Assembly: GCA_019639195.1 (NCBI GenBank)
Contig: JAHBSI010000001.1
Coordinates: 496,001-560,000 of the forward strand
Length of the DNA stretch: 64,000 nt
Origin: Acidobacteriota bacterium
GTDB taxonomy: Bacteria > Acidobacteriota > Blastocatellia > Pyrinomonadales > Pyrinomonadaceae
Direction: 5' to 3'
The notes under the pieces are model-generated. The model saw nothing but the letters and a program-made list of their open reading frames with translations, was not told the origin of the DNA and did no database searches. Below are positions 7,533 through 16,857 of the stretch, piece after piece (position 1 is the stretch's first letter; each line of letters begins with the position of its first letter). A program made the translations under genes and the position numbers.

Positions 7533-9590
7533 ATGAATAAGTTCTCACGTAAATTTTTTAGTCTGATCACAGTTTTTACCCTTTTTGCCGGCCTTCTGCC
7601 GCTATCGGCAGCCGCTCAGGCGAAGGTTCCGGGTATCGACATCGCGGGAATGGACAAGTCCGTCGCCCCGGGCGATGACTTTTTCATGTACGCGAACGGC
7701 GACTGGTATAGATCCGCCGAGATCCCCGCGGACCGCTCGTCTTACGGGGCGTTCGACGCGATATTCGATGTCGTTCAGAAACGCACCGAAGGTCTGATCG
7801 AACAGGCCGGAAAGTCGAAAGATCCCGAATCGCAGGCGATCGCGAACTATTACAAGGCGTATCTCGACACCGACGCGATCGAGAGACTCGGCCTTTCGCC
7901 GCTCGAAGGCGACCTTGCCGGCATCGCCTCCATAAGGACCGTCACGGACCTTTCCCGCGTTCTTGGGAGTCAGCTGCGGGCCGATGTTGATCCGCTGAAT
8001 TCGACGAATTTCTTCACGCCGCATCTTTTCGGCGTCTTCATCTCGGCTGATTTCAACAACCCGAAGAAGAACGTGCCGTATCTTTTGCAGGGCGGCATCG
8101 GAATGCCGGACCGCGACAATTACCTGAAGACGGACGACCGCAGCAAGGAACTGCAGGCAAAGTATCTTGCACACATCGCGACCATTTTGAAGCTTGCAAA
8201 GATCGATGACGCGGATGCAAAGGCTCGGCGTATCTTCGACCTCGAGGTCAAGATCGCGAAGGCACACGCGAGCCGTGAAGAGTCCGCCGATGTTCATAAG
8301 GCGAACAATCCGTGGCAGCGTGCCGATTTCGCCAAGAAAGCTCCGGGACTCGATTGGGACGCATACTTCAAAGCGGGCAGCCTTGACAGCGAACCGATGT
8401 TCATCGTCTGGCACCCGAACGCAACGGTCGGTGAATCCGCACTTGTCGCGAGCGAACCGCTCGAAACGTGGAAAGAATATCTCGCCTTTCGCGTGATCGA
8501 CTCGGCATCCGGACTTCTGCCGAAGGCGTTTGCCGACGAGAGCTTCAACTTTTACGCAAAAACGCTCTACGGCATTCCCGAACAATCCGCGCGCAATGAA
8601 CGGGCGATCAATGCAACGAGCAACGCACTTGGTGATGCCGTCGGCAAACTTTATGTCGAGAAATACTTCCCGGCACGGGCGAAGGCCGAGATCCAAACGC
8701 TTGTAAAGAATATAGTTGCGGCGTTCGGAAAGCGTGTTGATGCTCTTGATTGGATGTCGCCCGAGACAAAGGCCAAGGCGAAGGCAAAGCTTGGCACGCT
8801 CTATGTAGGTGTCGGCTATCCGGATAAATTCCGCAGCTATCGCGGTGTTGAGATAAAGGACAATGATCCGCTCGGCAACTCGCGCCGCCTGAGCGTCTTT
8901 AACTACAAATGGAGTCTCTCTAAACTTCATCAGCCTGTCGATAAAACCGAATGGTGGATGACGCCGCAGACCGTCAACGCCGTGAATCTGCCGCTCCAGA
9001 ACGCCTTGAATTTCCCCGCGGCCATCCTAAACCCACCGTTCTTTGATATGAATGCCGACCCTGTCGAAAATTACGGTTCGATCGGCGGTGTCATCGGCCA
9101 CGAGATCAGCCACAGCTTTGACGATTCCGGAAGCCAGTTCGATGCGACCGGCAAGATGGTCAATTGGTGGACAGCCGCCGATTTTGATCACTTCAAAGCC
9201 TCGGGTGCAAAGCTCGCAGCTCAATTCGACGCCTACGAGCCGCTTCCCGGATTGCACGTCAACGGCAAACTAACGCTCGGCGAGAACATTGCCGATGTCG
9301 CAGGCCTCTCCGCCGCTTACGACGCCTACAGAGCGGCTTATAAGGGCAAGGAAGCACCATCCAGGAACGGATTCACGGGTGACCAGCGGTTCTTTATCGC
9401 GTTTGGCCAGGCGTGGCGTGGCAAGATGCGGCCCGAAACACTCCGCGTGATCGTCGCAACCGATGGCCATGCTCCCGAGCAATACCGTGCCGATACCGTC
9501 AGGAATCTTGATGCGTGGTACACGGCCTTTGACGTAAAGCCCGGTCAAAAACTCTATCTCGCACCGAAGGACCGCGTGCGGGTCTGGTAG
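7533..9590 (+). CDS. Secreted M13 family metallopeptidase (neprilysin/PepO-like)
   Basis: Zinc endopeptidase of the neprilysin family, likely periplasmic and active on oligopeptides. A signal peptide ends near 'AAAQA'. The M13_N helical domain spans about residues 40-420 and the catalytic domain follows. The zinc motif H523-E-I-S-H527 ('VIGHEISHSFDD') and the third ligand E584 in 'GENIADVAG' are intact, with D588 in place. The usual 'NAYY' substrate loop appears as 'VNAVNLP'. Length 685 aa is normal. AGGAAAG about 6 nt before the ATG is a good ribosome site. A terminator follows the gene. Confidence 0.95.
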   Translation: MNKFSRKFFSLITVFTLFAGLLPLSAAAQAKVPGIDIAGMDKSVAPGDDFFMYANGDWYRSAEIPADRSSYGAFDAIFDVVQKRTEGLIEQAGKSKDPESQAIANYYKAYLDTDAIERLGLSPLEGDLAGIASIRTVTDLSRVLGSQLRADVDPLNSTNFFTPHLFGVFISADFNNPKKNVPYLLQGGIGMPDRDNYLKTDDRSKELQAKYLAHIATILKLAKIDDADAKARRIFDLEVKIAKAHASREESADVHKANNPWQRADFAKKAPGLDWDAYFKAGSLDSEPMFIVWHPNATVGESALVASEPLETWKEYLAFRVIDSASGLLPKAFADESFNFYAKTLYGIPEQSARNERAINATSNALGDAVGKLYVEKYFPARAKAEIQTLVKNIVAAFGKRVDALDWMSPETKAKAKAKLGTLYVGVGYPDKFRSYRGVEIKDNDPLGNSRRLSVFNYKWSLSKLHQPVDKTEWWMTPQTVNAVNLPLQNALNFPAAILNPPFFDMNADPVENYGSIGGVIGHEISHSFDDSGSQFDATGKMVNWWTAADFDHFKASGAKLAAQFDAYEPLPGLHVNGKLTLGENIADVAGLSAAYDAYRAAYKGKEAPSRNGFTGDQRFFIAFGQAWRGKMRPETLRVIVATDGHAPEQYRADTVRNLDAWYTAFDVKPGQKLYLAPKDRVRVW

Positions 9591-9615
9591 TTTTGCATCA
9601 CGGTCAGATCGACCA

Positions 9616-9654
9616 GGCCGCTTGAGAGCCCAACTCTCAGGCGGCCCTTTTTTT
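9616..9654 (+). terminator. Rho-independent terminator after the M13 peptidase
   Basis: A 13-bp stem (9616-9628 with 9634-9646, one G-T wobble), 5-nt loop, then a run of seven T. It serves the M13 peptidase gene. The rest of 9591-9871 holds no gene that I can see. Confidence 0.85.
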
Positions 9655-9871
9655 CGAGCGTCAGCAATAACGCAACAAGCCATGGCTTGGCCCGCATTTC
9701 CGCACCTTGCATTGGGATGGATAACTCTTGTACTGTCAGCGTTTACCGCCGTGACCCCACCAACTTCACAAAAATAAGTCATAAATGGTCGTTACAACCT
9801 CCAAAACAACTATAACATACTTGTCAAGCCCTATTTTTTGCGCCGTTGAAACGGCCTTGGGCTGCGGGTTG

Positions 9872-10894
9872 TCAGGCAGAGGCAGTTGCGCCGGCTTTAA
9901 TTTTTTCTTCGATCGCGCGTGCGAATTCGTTGGTCTTTGCCTCACCGCCGAGGTCGCGTGTGAGATATTTGCCATCAGCAAAGACGGCGAGCATTGCGTC
10001 ATTCATCCGATCGGCGGCGTCCTTTTCGCCGATGTGATGAAGCATCTGAACGGCCGATAGCATCAGAGCGGTCGGGTTTGCAACGCCCTGGCCCGCAATG
10101 TCGGGAGCCGAACCGTGAACCGCCTCGAACACGGCCCCGAGTTCGCCGATATTCGCACCCGGAGCAAGGCCGAGGCCGCCGATCAGGCCGGCGCAAAGGT
10201 CCGAAACTATATCGCCGTAAAGATTTTCGAGTACGAGCACGTCGAACTGCTCGGGCCGCATTACGAGCTGCATACAGCAGTTATCGATGATCTTGTCATC
10301 GGCCTCGATGTCAGGGAATTCCTTCGCGACGTTGTAGAAACACTCGAGGAAAAGGCCGTCCGAGAGCTTCATAATGTTCGCTTTGTGGACGGCGGTGACT
10401 TTCTTGCGGCCGTTCGCCTTTGCGTACTCGAAGGCGTACCGAGCGATGCGTGTTGAGGCCTTTTCGGTAATGATCTTGAGGCTTTCGACAACACCGGGCA
10501 CAACGACATGTTCGAGGCCGGCGTACAGATCTTCCGTATTTTCGCGGACGATCACGAGGTCGAGTTCAGGATAGCGGCAAGGCACGTTCGGCAGAGCCTT
10601 TACCGGCCGGACGTTCGCGTAAAGATCAAGAGCCTTTCGAAGCCCGACGTTCACAGACGTGAACCCCTTGCCGATCGGCGTCATCTGCGGGCCTTTCAGT
10701 GCGACTTTATTGTGCTTGATCGACTCAATGGTCGCCTCGGGCAAGGTCGTACCGAATTTCTCCTGAGCCTGAGCCCCGAGGATCTGTGTTTCCCATTCAA
10801 TATCAACGCCGGTCGCCTCAATTACGCGGACCGTCGCCGAGACGATCTCCGGCCCGATGCCGTCGCCAGGGATCAATGTGATCGTGTGTTTCAT
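9872..10894 (-). CDS. icd: NAD-dependent isocitrate dehydrogenase (IDH3/isopropylmalate-dehydrogenase family)
   Basis: Beta-decarboxylating dehydrogenase that oxidises isocitrate to 2-oxoglutarate in the TCA cycle. The protein opens with 'LIPGDGIGPEIV'. The substrate loop 'GFTSVNVGLRK' carries the serine characteristic of isocitrate dehydrogenases, followed by 'LYANVRP' as in eukaryotic-type IDH3. The catalytic Lys/Asp segments 'VHKANIMKLSDG' and 'ENLYGDIVSD' and the cofactor loop 'HGSAPDIAG' are present. ATG 10894 is chosen; upstream in-frame codons lack family sequence. Length 340 aa. Isopropylmalate or homoisocitrate activity cannot be fully excluded, but no leu or lys genes are nearby. 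Confidence 0.9.
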   Translation of the reverse strand: MKHTITLIPGDGIGPEIVSATVRVIEATGVDIEWETQILGAQAQEKFGTTLPEATIESIKHNKVALKGPQMTPIGKGFTSVNVGLRKALDLYANVRPVKALPNVPCRYPELDLVIVRENTEDLYAGLEHVVVPGVVESLKIITEKASTRIARYAFEYAKANGRKKVTAVHKANIMKLSDGLFLECFYNVAKEFPDIEADDKIIDNCCMQLVMRPEQFDVLVLENLYGDIVSDLCAGLIGGLGLAPGANIGELGAVFEAVHGSAPDIAGQGVANPTALMLSAVQMLHHIGEKDAADRMNDAMLAVFADGKYLTRDLGGEAKTNEFARAIEEKIKAGATASA

Positions 10895-11022
10895 AAGCAA
10901 GTATAAAAGACGATTTTGGCACATCAGAGGCAAGTTAAGAAGTTGCCCGATATGCGAAGTTCCGGGCGTGACCGGTTCGTAACTTTTGCGGCCGTGTAAT
11001 AGCATTGAATCAGGGACAGGAG

Positions 11023-12135
11023 ATGGACAGCGACGTACTTATAATTGGCGGCGGAGTGATCGGGTTGAGCATTGCCCGCGAACTCGCGTTTGACCATACC
11101 GTTACGGTCGTCGAACGCGGCCGATGCGGTGAAGAAGCGTCTTCGGCAGCGGCAGGAATGCTTGGCGCACAGGCCGAGGCTTATGGCGACGATCAATTCT
11201 TTCGTGCCTGTATCGAATCGCGTGAGATGTTTCCGGAGCTTGCGGCGTCACTCTTTGAAGAGACCGGCATCGACGTCGGACTCGACCGAAAAGGCACGCT
11301 GCTTCTGAGCTTTTCCGAGGCTGACATCGCGGCCCGGAGCGAGCGTTTCGCGTGGCAGAAGGCCGCAGGATTCGAGATCGAACAGCTTTCGGCAACTGAG
11401 CTGCGCCGCGAAGAGCCTTTTATTTCGACGGACGTTCTCGGCGGATTCTATTTGCCGAATGACGGCCAGATCGACAACCGCAAGCTCGTCGAAGCTCTTC
11501 GCCGATCATGCGAAAGCCGCGGCGTGAACATCGTTGAAGATACGGCGATCGAGCGCCTCGCAGTCGCGGGCGGCAAGGTCACCGGAGCCTTCGCCGGCGA
11601 AGCAAAATTCTCCGCCGACAACGTCGTGCTAGCCGCCGGAGCTTGGGGAACGCAGATCGACGCCGGATTTGACCTGCCTTTTGTGATCAAGCCGATGCGC
11701 GGACAGATGCTGCAGTTTCGGACGGCAAAACGGCTTTTCGATCACGTGATCGTCGGGCAGCGTGGATACATCGTGCCGCGGAGCGACGGGCGCGTCCTTT
11801 CCGGGGCGACTATGGATGACGCGGGTTTTGACGAATCAGTGACCAACGAGGCTACCGCTCGCCTCATCGAAAGTACGACGGAGATCTCGCCGAGCCTCGG
11901 TGCACTTAAAGTTCAGGACGTGTGGACGGGATTTCGCCCCTTCGCACCGGACCGGATGCCTGTTTTGGGCCGCGTGCCGAATGCGGAGAATGTGCTTCTT
12001 GCCCTCGGACATTTCCGAAACGGAATATTGTTGTCGCCTGTGACCGCGAAATATATCGCTGATGAGATCCGCGGTGTTGGGTCGATACCGGCGGACTTCT
12101 CTCCGTCGCGGTTTTATTCGGCAGCGGCCGCATAG
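11023..12135 (+). CDS. thiO: FAD-dependent glycine oxidase, ThiO-like
   Basis: Amino-acid oxidase of the DAO family. ThiO makes the iminoacetate used in thiazole (thiamine) synthesis. The Rossmann FAD motif 'IIGGGVIGLSIAREL' starts at about residue 6, followed by 'EASSAAAGMLGAQ', a ThiO signature. The C-terminal 'WTGFRPFAPDRMPVLG' and 'LALGHFRNGILLSP' match the family FAD-closing segment. ATG 11023 is preferred (AGGGACAGGAG just upstream); TTG 11005 is the alternative. No other thi genes are in the window. The thioredoxin gene starts 10 nt downstream, suggesting co-transcription without an obvious shared pathway. Confidence 0.88.
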   Translation: MDSDVLIIGGGVIGLSIARELAFDHTVTVVERGRCGEEASSAAAGMLGAQAEAYGDDQFFRACIESREMFPELAASLFEETGIDVGLDRKGTLLLSFSEADIAARSERFAWQKAAGFEIEQLSATELRREEPFISTDVLGGFYLPNDGQIDNRKLVEALRRSCESRGVNIVEDTAIERLAVAGGKVTGAFAGEAKFSADNVVLAAGAWGTQIDAGFDLPFVIKPMRGQMLQFRTAKRLFDHVIVGQRGYIVPRSDGRVLSGATMDDAGFDESVTNEATARLIESTTEISPSLGALKVQDVWTGFRPFAPDRMPVLGRVPNAENVLLALGHFRNGILLSPVTAKYIADEIRGVGSIPADFSPSRFYSAAAA

Positions 12136-12145
12136 CAAGCCAAAG

Positions 12146-13555
12146 ATGAAGTTTTTATTGAGTTTTTCGTTGATCCTGCTGCTTTCTGCGCTCGCCGCGG
12201 CTCAATCCGGCCGTACGACGCCATCGCCCACGCCTGCTCCCGGCAATACGCCAACGGCCAAGGAACTTTACGAGGAGGCATCGTCTTACGTCCGCGTGAA
12301 GGCCGATGAGTATTCGCAGAAGAAAGTTCCGTTCAGCAACGACAGGCTCGAGGCCTTGCTTGCTCAGCAAAAAGCTCTTGCGGCCCACAACGCGCTTCGT
12401 CTTGGCGGCCTGAAAACGCCCGAGAGTGACGATCTGTATTACCTCGGAATGCTCCATTGGCTTGCGCAGAATATGGACGGCACGCGTGATGCCCTCACAA
12501 AATATCTTGCTGCTCCCGCCGACGATGCGGTCAAGACACAAACCGCTCGGTCGATCCTTTCGGTCGTGCTCGCGAAACAGGCGAGGCCGGACGAAGCTGT
12601 AAAGGTGCTGGATGAATACAAACAGCACGAGCCTTCAAAACCGACGGATATCGTCCGAATGACGGCCGAGATCGCAAAGTCCTTCCAGGCCGCGAAAGAG
12701 TTTGCAAAGATGGCCCCGTTCGCGGTAACGGCCTATGAAACGTCAAAGTCGATGCTCGATGACCCGAGCTATCGCCAACGCGGGCTCGACGAACTGCTTG
12801 ACGCCGGAATGCTCGTCTTTGAGGCGTATCGGGATTCGAACGACAGTGTGGCGGCCGAAAAGGCGTTGGATGATATGCGTGCGACGGCGGCAAAGGCGAA
12901 TTCAGCAGGATTCTACTATTACGCGGGCGATCAAAAGATCAAATACCTCATCGAGACTGGCCGAAAACCCGAGGCGATGAAATTCTACGAAGACATCGAT
13001 GCGACGATCAATCGCGATCTCAAGATCGTTTCGATCCGCGAGGACGTGCGGCGGAGATTCAAGGTGCGCCGCGATCAGTACAAGATACTCGGCGAGAAGG
13101 CTCCGGAATTCGTCGGCATTGATGTCTGGCTTCCCGGAAAGCAAGTGACGATTGCGTCGCTCAGAGGAAAGGTCGTGATGCTCGATTTTTGGGCGATCTG
13201 GTGCGTGCCGTGTATCGAAGCAATGCCGGACCTTAGGGAATGGCACGAACTCTTTAGCAAAGACGGTTTCGAGATAATCGGGCTCACTCGATACTACGGC
13301 GAGCTCGAGGGCCTGCCGCCGAATAAGAAGGACGAACTTGCGTTGATAAAAGCCTTTCAGGTAAAGCACAAGATGCCGTATGACATCGCGACGGCTCTAG
13401 ACCAGCGAAATCAGCTCGCGTATGGAGCGACGCGCCTGCCTACCGCCGTTATTCTCGACCGAAAAGGTGTCGTGAGGTTTGTCGAATCCGGCACAAGCCC
13501 GCAAAGGCTTGCTCAGATCGAGGCAGCGATAAAGAAACTTCTCGAGGAAAAATAG
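12146..13555 (+). CDS. Secreted TlpA/ResA-like thioredoxin with a long helical N-terminal domain
   Basis: A 469-residue exported thiol-disulphide protein. The signal peptide ends near 'ALAAAQ', followed by a Pro/Thr linker. Residues about 50-300 are helical with TPR-like periodicity ('YYLGMLHWLAQNMDGTRDAL', 'YYYAGDQKIKYLIETGRK'). The C-terminal thioredoxin fold begins at 'GEKAPEF'. The redox site WCVPC has C353 and C356, and the cis-proline segment is 'ATRLPTAVILDRKG'. TlpA-type domains usually reduce periplasmic substrates such as apocytochromes. The partner of the long N-terminal domain is unknown. It starts 10 nt after thiO. Confidence 0.85.
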   Translation: MKFLLSFSLILLLSALAAAQSGRTTPSPTPAPGNTPTAKELYEEASSYVRVKADEYSQKKVPFSNDRLEALLAQQKALAAHNALRLGGLKTPESDDLYYLGMLHWLAQNMDGTRDALTKYLAAPADDAVKTQTARSILSVVLAKQARPDEAVKVLDEYKQHEPSKPTDIVRMTAEIAKSFQAAKEFAKMAPFAVTAYETSKSMLDDPSYRQRGLDELLDAGMLVFEAYRDSNDSVAAEKALDDMRATAAKANSAGFYYYAGDQKIKYLIETGRKPEAMKFYEDIDATINRDLKIVSIREDVRRRFKVRRDQYKILGEKAPEFVGIDVWLPGKQVTIASLRGKVVMLDFWAIWCVPCIEAMPDLREWHELFSKDGFEIIGLTRYYGELEGLPPNKKDELALIKAFQVKHKMPYDIATALDQRNQLAYGATRLPTAVILDRKGVVRFVESGTSPQRLAQIEAAIKKLLEEK

Positions 13556-13574
13556 GGAACAGATCCAAACATAG

Positions 13575-13613
13575 AAAAAACGGCACAAGGTTTTTAAGCC
13601 TCGTGCCGTTTTT
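13575..13613. terminator. Bidirectional Rho-independent terminator
   Basis: AAAAAACGGCAC at 13575-13586 pairs with GTGCCGTTTTT at 13603-13613 around an A-rich/T-rich loop, so both strands end in U runs. It separates the convergent thioredoxin and RRM genes. Confidence 0.8.
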
Positions 13614-13632
13614 CTATCTTGACCAAAAGGCC

Positions 13633-13941
13633 TTACCAGCGGTTGCCGCGGCCGCCGCCGTATCCGCCGCCACCGCCGCCACGGGGACGGTCTTCACGGG
13701 GCTTAGCTTCGTTGACCTTGATGGTACGTCCCTGTACCTCTTTGCCGTCAAACTCGGCGATCGCCTTCTTGCCGTCTTCAGCATTTGCCATTTCGACAAA
13801 GCCAAAGCCGCGCGAACGGCCGGTTTCACGATCTTCGATCACGCTTGCTGATTCAACAGCACCGGCCGAAGCAAAGAGGTCCTCGAGATCAAGGCTCGAG
13901 GTCTGGAACGAAAGATTACCTACGTACAGTTTCATTGACAT
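13633..13941 (-). CDS. RRM-type RNA-binding protein with glycine-rich tail
   Basis: A 102-residue single-RRM protein. RNP2 is 'KLYVGNL' at the N-terminus and RNP1 is 'RGFGFVEM' near residue 45, both with the aromatic residues needed for RNA stacking. The tail is basic and Gly-rich ('RGGGGGGYGGGRGNRW'), like cyanobacterial cold-induced Rbp proteins. Likely an RNA chaperone, perhaps cold- or stress-regulated. Two in-frame ATGs (13941 and 13935) are possible and neither has a Shine-Dalgarno. A hairpin lies about 16 nt upstream of the start in the leader. Confidence 0.9.
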   Translation of the reverse strand: MSMKLYVGNLSFQTSSLDLEDLFASAGAVESASVIEDRETGRSRGFGFVEMANAEDGKKAIAEFDGKEVQGRTIKVNEAKPREDRPRGGGGGGYGGGRGNRW

Positions 13942-13956
13942 AAAAAATTCATTTAA

Positions 13957-13978
13957 GCTCGCATCATTAACGGCGAGC
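13957..13978 (-). promoter_or_regulatory. Leader hairpin upstream of the RRM gene
   Basis: GCTCGC at 13957-13962 pairs with GCGAGC at 13973-13978 over a 10-nt AT-rich loop, 16 nt before the start codon of the RRM protein gene, which lacks an SD. It could be an mRNA leader structure. Prediction from inverted repeat only. Confidence 0.3.
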
Positions 13979-14029
13979 GAATCTAACAGAAGTTTTTTCC
14001 TTTAGGAAATACTAGACACTAGAGAGGCG

Positions 14030-14176
14030 ATGCCGACTTCGGCAAAGATCGAAAACTTCGAGGCCCTCAAGAACCAACAAACTTCTAACCTACTACAAAC
14101 CAACCCTCGACATTTTCGCCAAAGCCGCAAAACTCACAGCCGATCAAAAATCCCTGGCAACCAAAGCGAACGCTAA
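14030..14176 (+). pseudogene. Possible remnant of a small frameshifted gene
   Basis: In the 13942-14266 gap between the RRM and patatin genes, an ATG at 14030 opens a 48-codon frame starting 'MPTSAKIENFEALKNQQ'. After about 14093 the +1 frame reads more protein-like ('TLDIFAKAAKLTADQ', 'LATKANANLRSAHKG') with no stop until inside the neighbouring gene. This could be a decayed alpha-helical small protein, or chance. AGAGG lies just before the ATG. No family is recognised, and no other feature is seen in this gap apart from the leader hairpin. Confidence 0.2.
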
Positions 14177-14266
14177 TTTACGCTCGGCGCACAAAGGCAG
14201 GACTAACAGGTTTATAATCCCTGTTCGGTGCCCGTTCGGCAAGTCGCAAAATACGATTTGTCGTTT

Positions 14267-15040
14267 CTACTCGGCAAGAAGTGCCTTTATCACATCGATC
14301 TTGCGGCGAGCGGCGATCTCGCCGCGTTCTATGATCTCTCGGTAAGGGCGAATATCGAACATACTGAATTCGGCGATCTTGGGCGAGATAACGACATCGG
14401 CATCGACGTGTTGGCCGGTCGATGCGGTCTTCAGGATCGAGAGAGAAGAGCGAATGAGTATTCCCGCGGATGTTTTCGGCGGTTTTTGAAAAGTTCCGCC
14501 GCACGCCGTCAGATCCACACCGATGACGATGTCGGCACCCATTTCTCTCGCTGTTTTTGCGGGCAAGGGTGAGAACGTGCCGCCGTCAACAAGAAGTTTG
14601 CCATCCATACGAATGGGCGTAAAAAGCCTCGGGACCGCAGAGCTGGCACGCACTGCATTTGCAAGATCGCCGGTTGATAGGATCAGACCTTCGTTCTTGA
14701 TCAGGTCATAGGCCGTTACAAAAAGCGGGATCTTAAGGTCGCGAAAATCCCGCGCACCAAATTTCTTCTGCACGAACTTGCCCAGGCGGTAATTCGACAG
14801 AAGCCCGAAGCGCGAGATGGTTGGAGCAACGACAGCCGAATAGCGAAGTTTTGCGGCGAGTGCCTCAAGATCATTAGCCGAAACGCCCGCGGCGATCGCG
14901 GCACCGACGATCGAGCCGGCAGAAGTGCCTGTGATCAGATCGATCGGGATGTCATTCTCGGCGAAGACCTTGAGAGCGCCAATGTGCGCGAATCCGCGTG
15001 CTCCGCCGCCTGAAAGTGCGATACCGACCTTCTTTCTCAT
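14267..15040 (-). CDS. Patatin-like phospholipase (RssA/YchK type)
   Basis: Serine lipid acyl hydrolase of the patatin family, cytosolic or membrane-associated. The oxyanion loop 'SGGGARGFAHIG' is at residues 10-21, the nucleophile is S40 in G-T-S-A-G, and the catalytic Asp is D152 in 'LLVDGG'. The Ser-Asp dyad is therefore complete. Length 257 aa matches the short bacterial RssA group. Substrate is unknown. The gene is transcribed alone, and the 219 bp before the divergent MFS gene contain no further gene. Confidence 0.9.
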   Translation of the reverse strand: MRKKVGIALSGGGARGFAHIGALKVFAENDIPIDLITGTSAGSIVGAAIAAGVSANDLEALAAKLRYSAVVAPTISRFGLLSNYRLGKFVQKKFGARDFRDLKIPLFVTAYDLIKNEGLILSTGDLANAVRASSAVPRLFTPIRMDGKLLVDGGTFSPLPAKTAREMGADIVIGVDLTACGGTFQKPPKTSAGILIRSSLSILKTASTGQHVDADVVISPKIAEFSMFDIRPYREIIERGEIAARRKIDVIKALLAE

Positions 15041-15259
15041 CTTGCCGCTTGATGTAAGAATCTGAGCATTTCTTTACTCGATACGTGCCGAAAATACGAT
15101 AGCACAAGCGGGCTCACGGGAACGCATTCAAATTCGAACGGTTGAAAGTATCGAACCAAACCTGCTTTAATAACTCAGATTTTTATCCCGTTGCACCTCA
15201 CTAGTTGAACTCGCACCGGCCAGTTTCACCTGCGGCCGATGCATAGAGAAGCAAATTGA

Positions 15260-16768
15260 ATGACAGAAAATACGAATGACCTCGGTGCGCTCTATAACGA
15301 TCAGATCTCGAAAGCAAAGATCTGGCAGGTGATCGGCGCGTCGGCCGTTGGCACGATGATCGAATGGTACGACTTTTATATTTTCGGCAGCCTTGCCGGA
15401 ATCATCGCACCGCTCTTTTATCCGCCGGGCAATGACACGTTTGCTTACATCGCATATCTTGCGACCTTTGCCGTCGGTTTTGTCGTGCGGCCCTTTGGCG
15501 CATTGTTCTTTGGCCGGATCGGCGACCTCGTCGGCCGAAAATATGCTTTCCTCGTCACGCTTCTGATAATGGGCGGTGCGACGGCAGTGATCGGCTTCTT
15601 GCCGACCTATTCACAGATCGGCATCGCAGCCCCCATCACTCTTCTCGTGATCCGGATCTTGCAAGGCCTTGCGCTTGGCGGTGAATACGGCGGTGCAGCG
15701 GTTTATGTCGCCGAGCACGTTCCGGACAACAAACGCGGCTATTACACATCGTTCATTCAGATAACTGCAACGCTTGGATTGTTCGTTTCACTAGCGGTCA
15801 TCCTCATCGTTCAGAACGCGATGTCTGCCGAACAATTTGCCGGAAAGACGGGCGCTATTGGCGGATGGCGAGTGCCCTTCCTGATCTCGATATTCCTTGT
15901 AGGCATTTCGCTTTACGTTCGCCTGCAGATGGAAGAATCGCCGATCTTCAACCAGCTAAAGAGCACGGGAATGACATCGGCAAATCCGTTGATCGAAGCG
16001 TTCACAAAATGGGAGAACCTCAAGATCGTGCTCATCTCGCTCTTCGGAGCGACGGCCGGGCAGGGCGTTGTTTGGTACACGGGCCAGTTCTATGCGCTTT
16101 TTTACCTGCAGAAGATCTTGAATGTGGATGCAACGGCGGCGAACTATGTCATTGCGGTTGCACTGCTGCTTGGAATGCCGCTGTTTGTTGTCTTTGGTGC
16201 GTTGAGCGATCGGATCGGCAGGAAAAAGATCATTATGGCCGGCTGTCTTTTAGCGGTCATCACATACATTCCGATCTATCACGCGATGCAGGCCGCCGCA
16301 GGCTCGAATGTTGAAACAACGACATCGAAGGTGAACGCGGTCACGGGTGAAAAGTCGCTCACGCCGATGTCACGCACAAGTGACGGCACGCTCGCCCCGG
16401 CACCAAAGGTCCTTGGCTATACGTCTTTCGGAGATTTTATTTCGAACCCGACAGCGTGGAAGCTGATACTTCTAGTGCTGATCCAGGTCGTGTGGGTGAC
16501 GATGGTCTATGGCCCGATCGCCGCATATCTTGTTGAGGCGTTCCCGGCCAAGATCCGCTATACGGCACTTTCGCTGCCGTATCACATCGGCAACGGTGTT
16601 TTTGGAGGACTGCTGCCGGTGATCGGCGTCGCGATCATAGCAGAAACCGGCAACATCTACGCTGGCCTCTACTACCCGATGATCATCGCAGGCGTCACAT
16701 TCATCGTCGGCTCACTGCTTCTAAAAGAAACGCACGGCCATCGGATCTGGGAAGAGATCGAGCGTTAG
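15260..16768 (+). CDS. MFS transporter, metabolite:H+ symporter (MHS) family
   Basis: A 502-residue 12-TM carrier of the MHS group (ProP/ShiA/KgtP relatives). Family marks are 'ASAVGTMIEWYDFYIFG' in the first helix, 'RPFGALFFGRIGDLVGRK' between TM2 and TM3, and 'RILQGLALGGEYGGAAVYVAEH' in TM4-5 (quoted in parts). An extended loop of roughly 50 residues with 'TTTSKVNAVTGEKS' interrupts the C-terminal half. The substrate is probably a carboxylate, betaine or similar, but cannot be read from the sequence. It stands alone between patatin and the decarboxylase. Confidence 0.9.
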   Translation: MTENTNDLGALYNDQISKAKIWQVIGASAVGTMIEWYDFYIFGSLAGIIAPLFYPPGNDTFAYIAYLATFAVGFVVRPFGALFFGRIGDLVGRKYAFLVTLLIMGGATAVIGFLPTYSQIGIAAPITLLVIRILQGLALGGEYGGAAVYVAEHVPDNKRGYYTSFIQITATLGLFVSLAVILIVQNAMSAEQFAGKTGAIGGWRVPFLISIFLVGISLYVRLQMEESPIFNQLKSTGMTSANPLIEAFTKWENLKIVLISLFGATAGQGVVWYTGQFYALFYLQKILNVDATAANYVIAVALLLGMPLFVVFGALSDRIGRKKIIMAGCLLAVITYIPIYHAMQAAAGSNVETTTSKVNAVTGEKSLTPMSRTSDGTLAPAPKVLGYTSFGDFISNPTAWKLILLVLIQVVWVTMVYGPIAAYLVEAFPAKIRYTALSLPYHIGNGVFGGLLPVIGVAIIAETGNIYAGLYYPMIIAGVTFIVGSLLLKETHGHRIWEEIER

Positions 16769-16857
16769 AATTCGCGACTGCAATACGAGGATCGAGCCTG
16801 ATCGCAGTATTGGTGTCATCGAGAGCTCTCTACAATTCTGAAATTCAGATGCAAGCC

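Noticed and set aside
7602..8930. A 442-codon antisense frame inside the M13 peptidase gene.
   Set aside because: Shadow of a long coding region; no family resemblance and no ribosome site.
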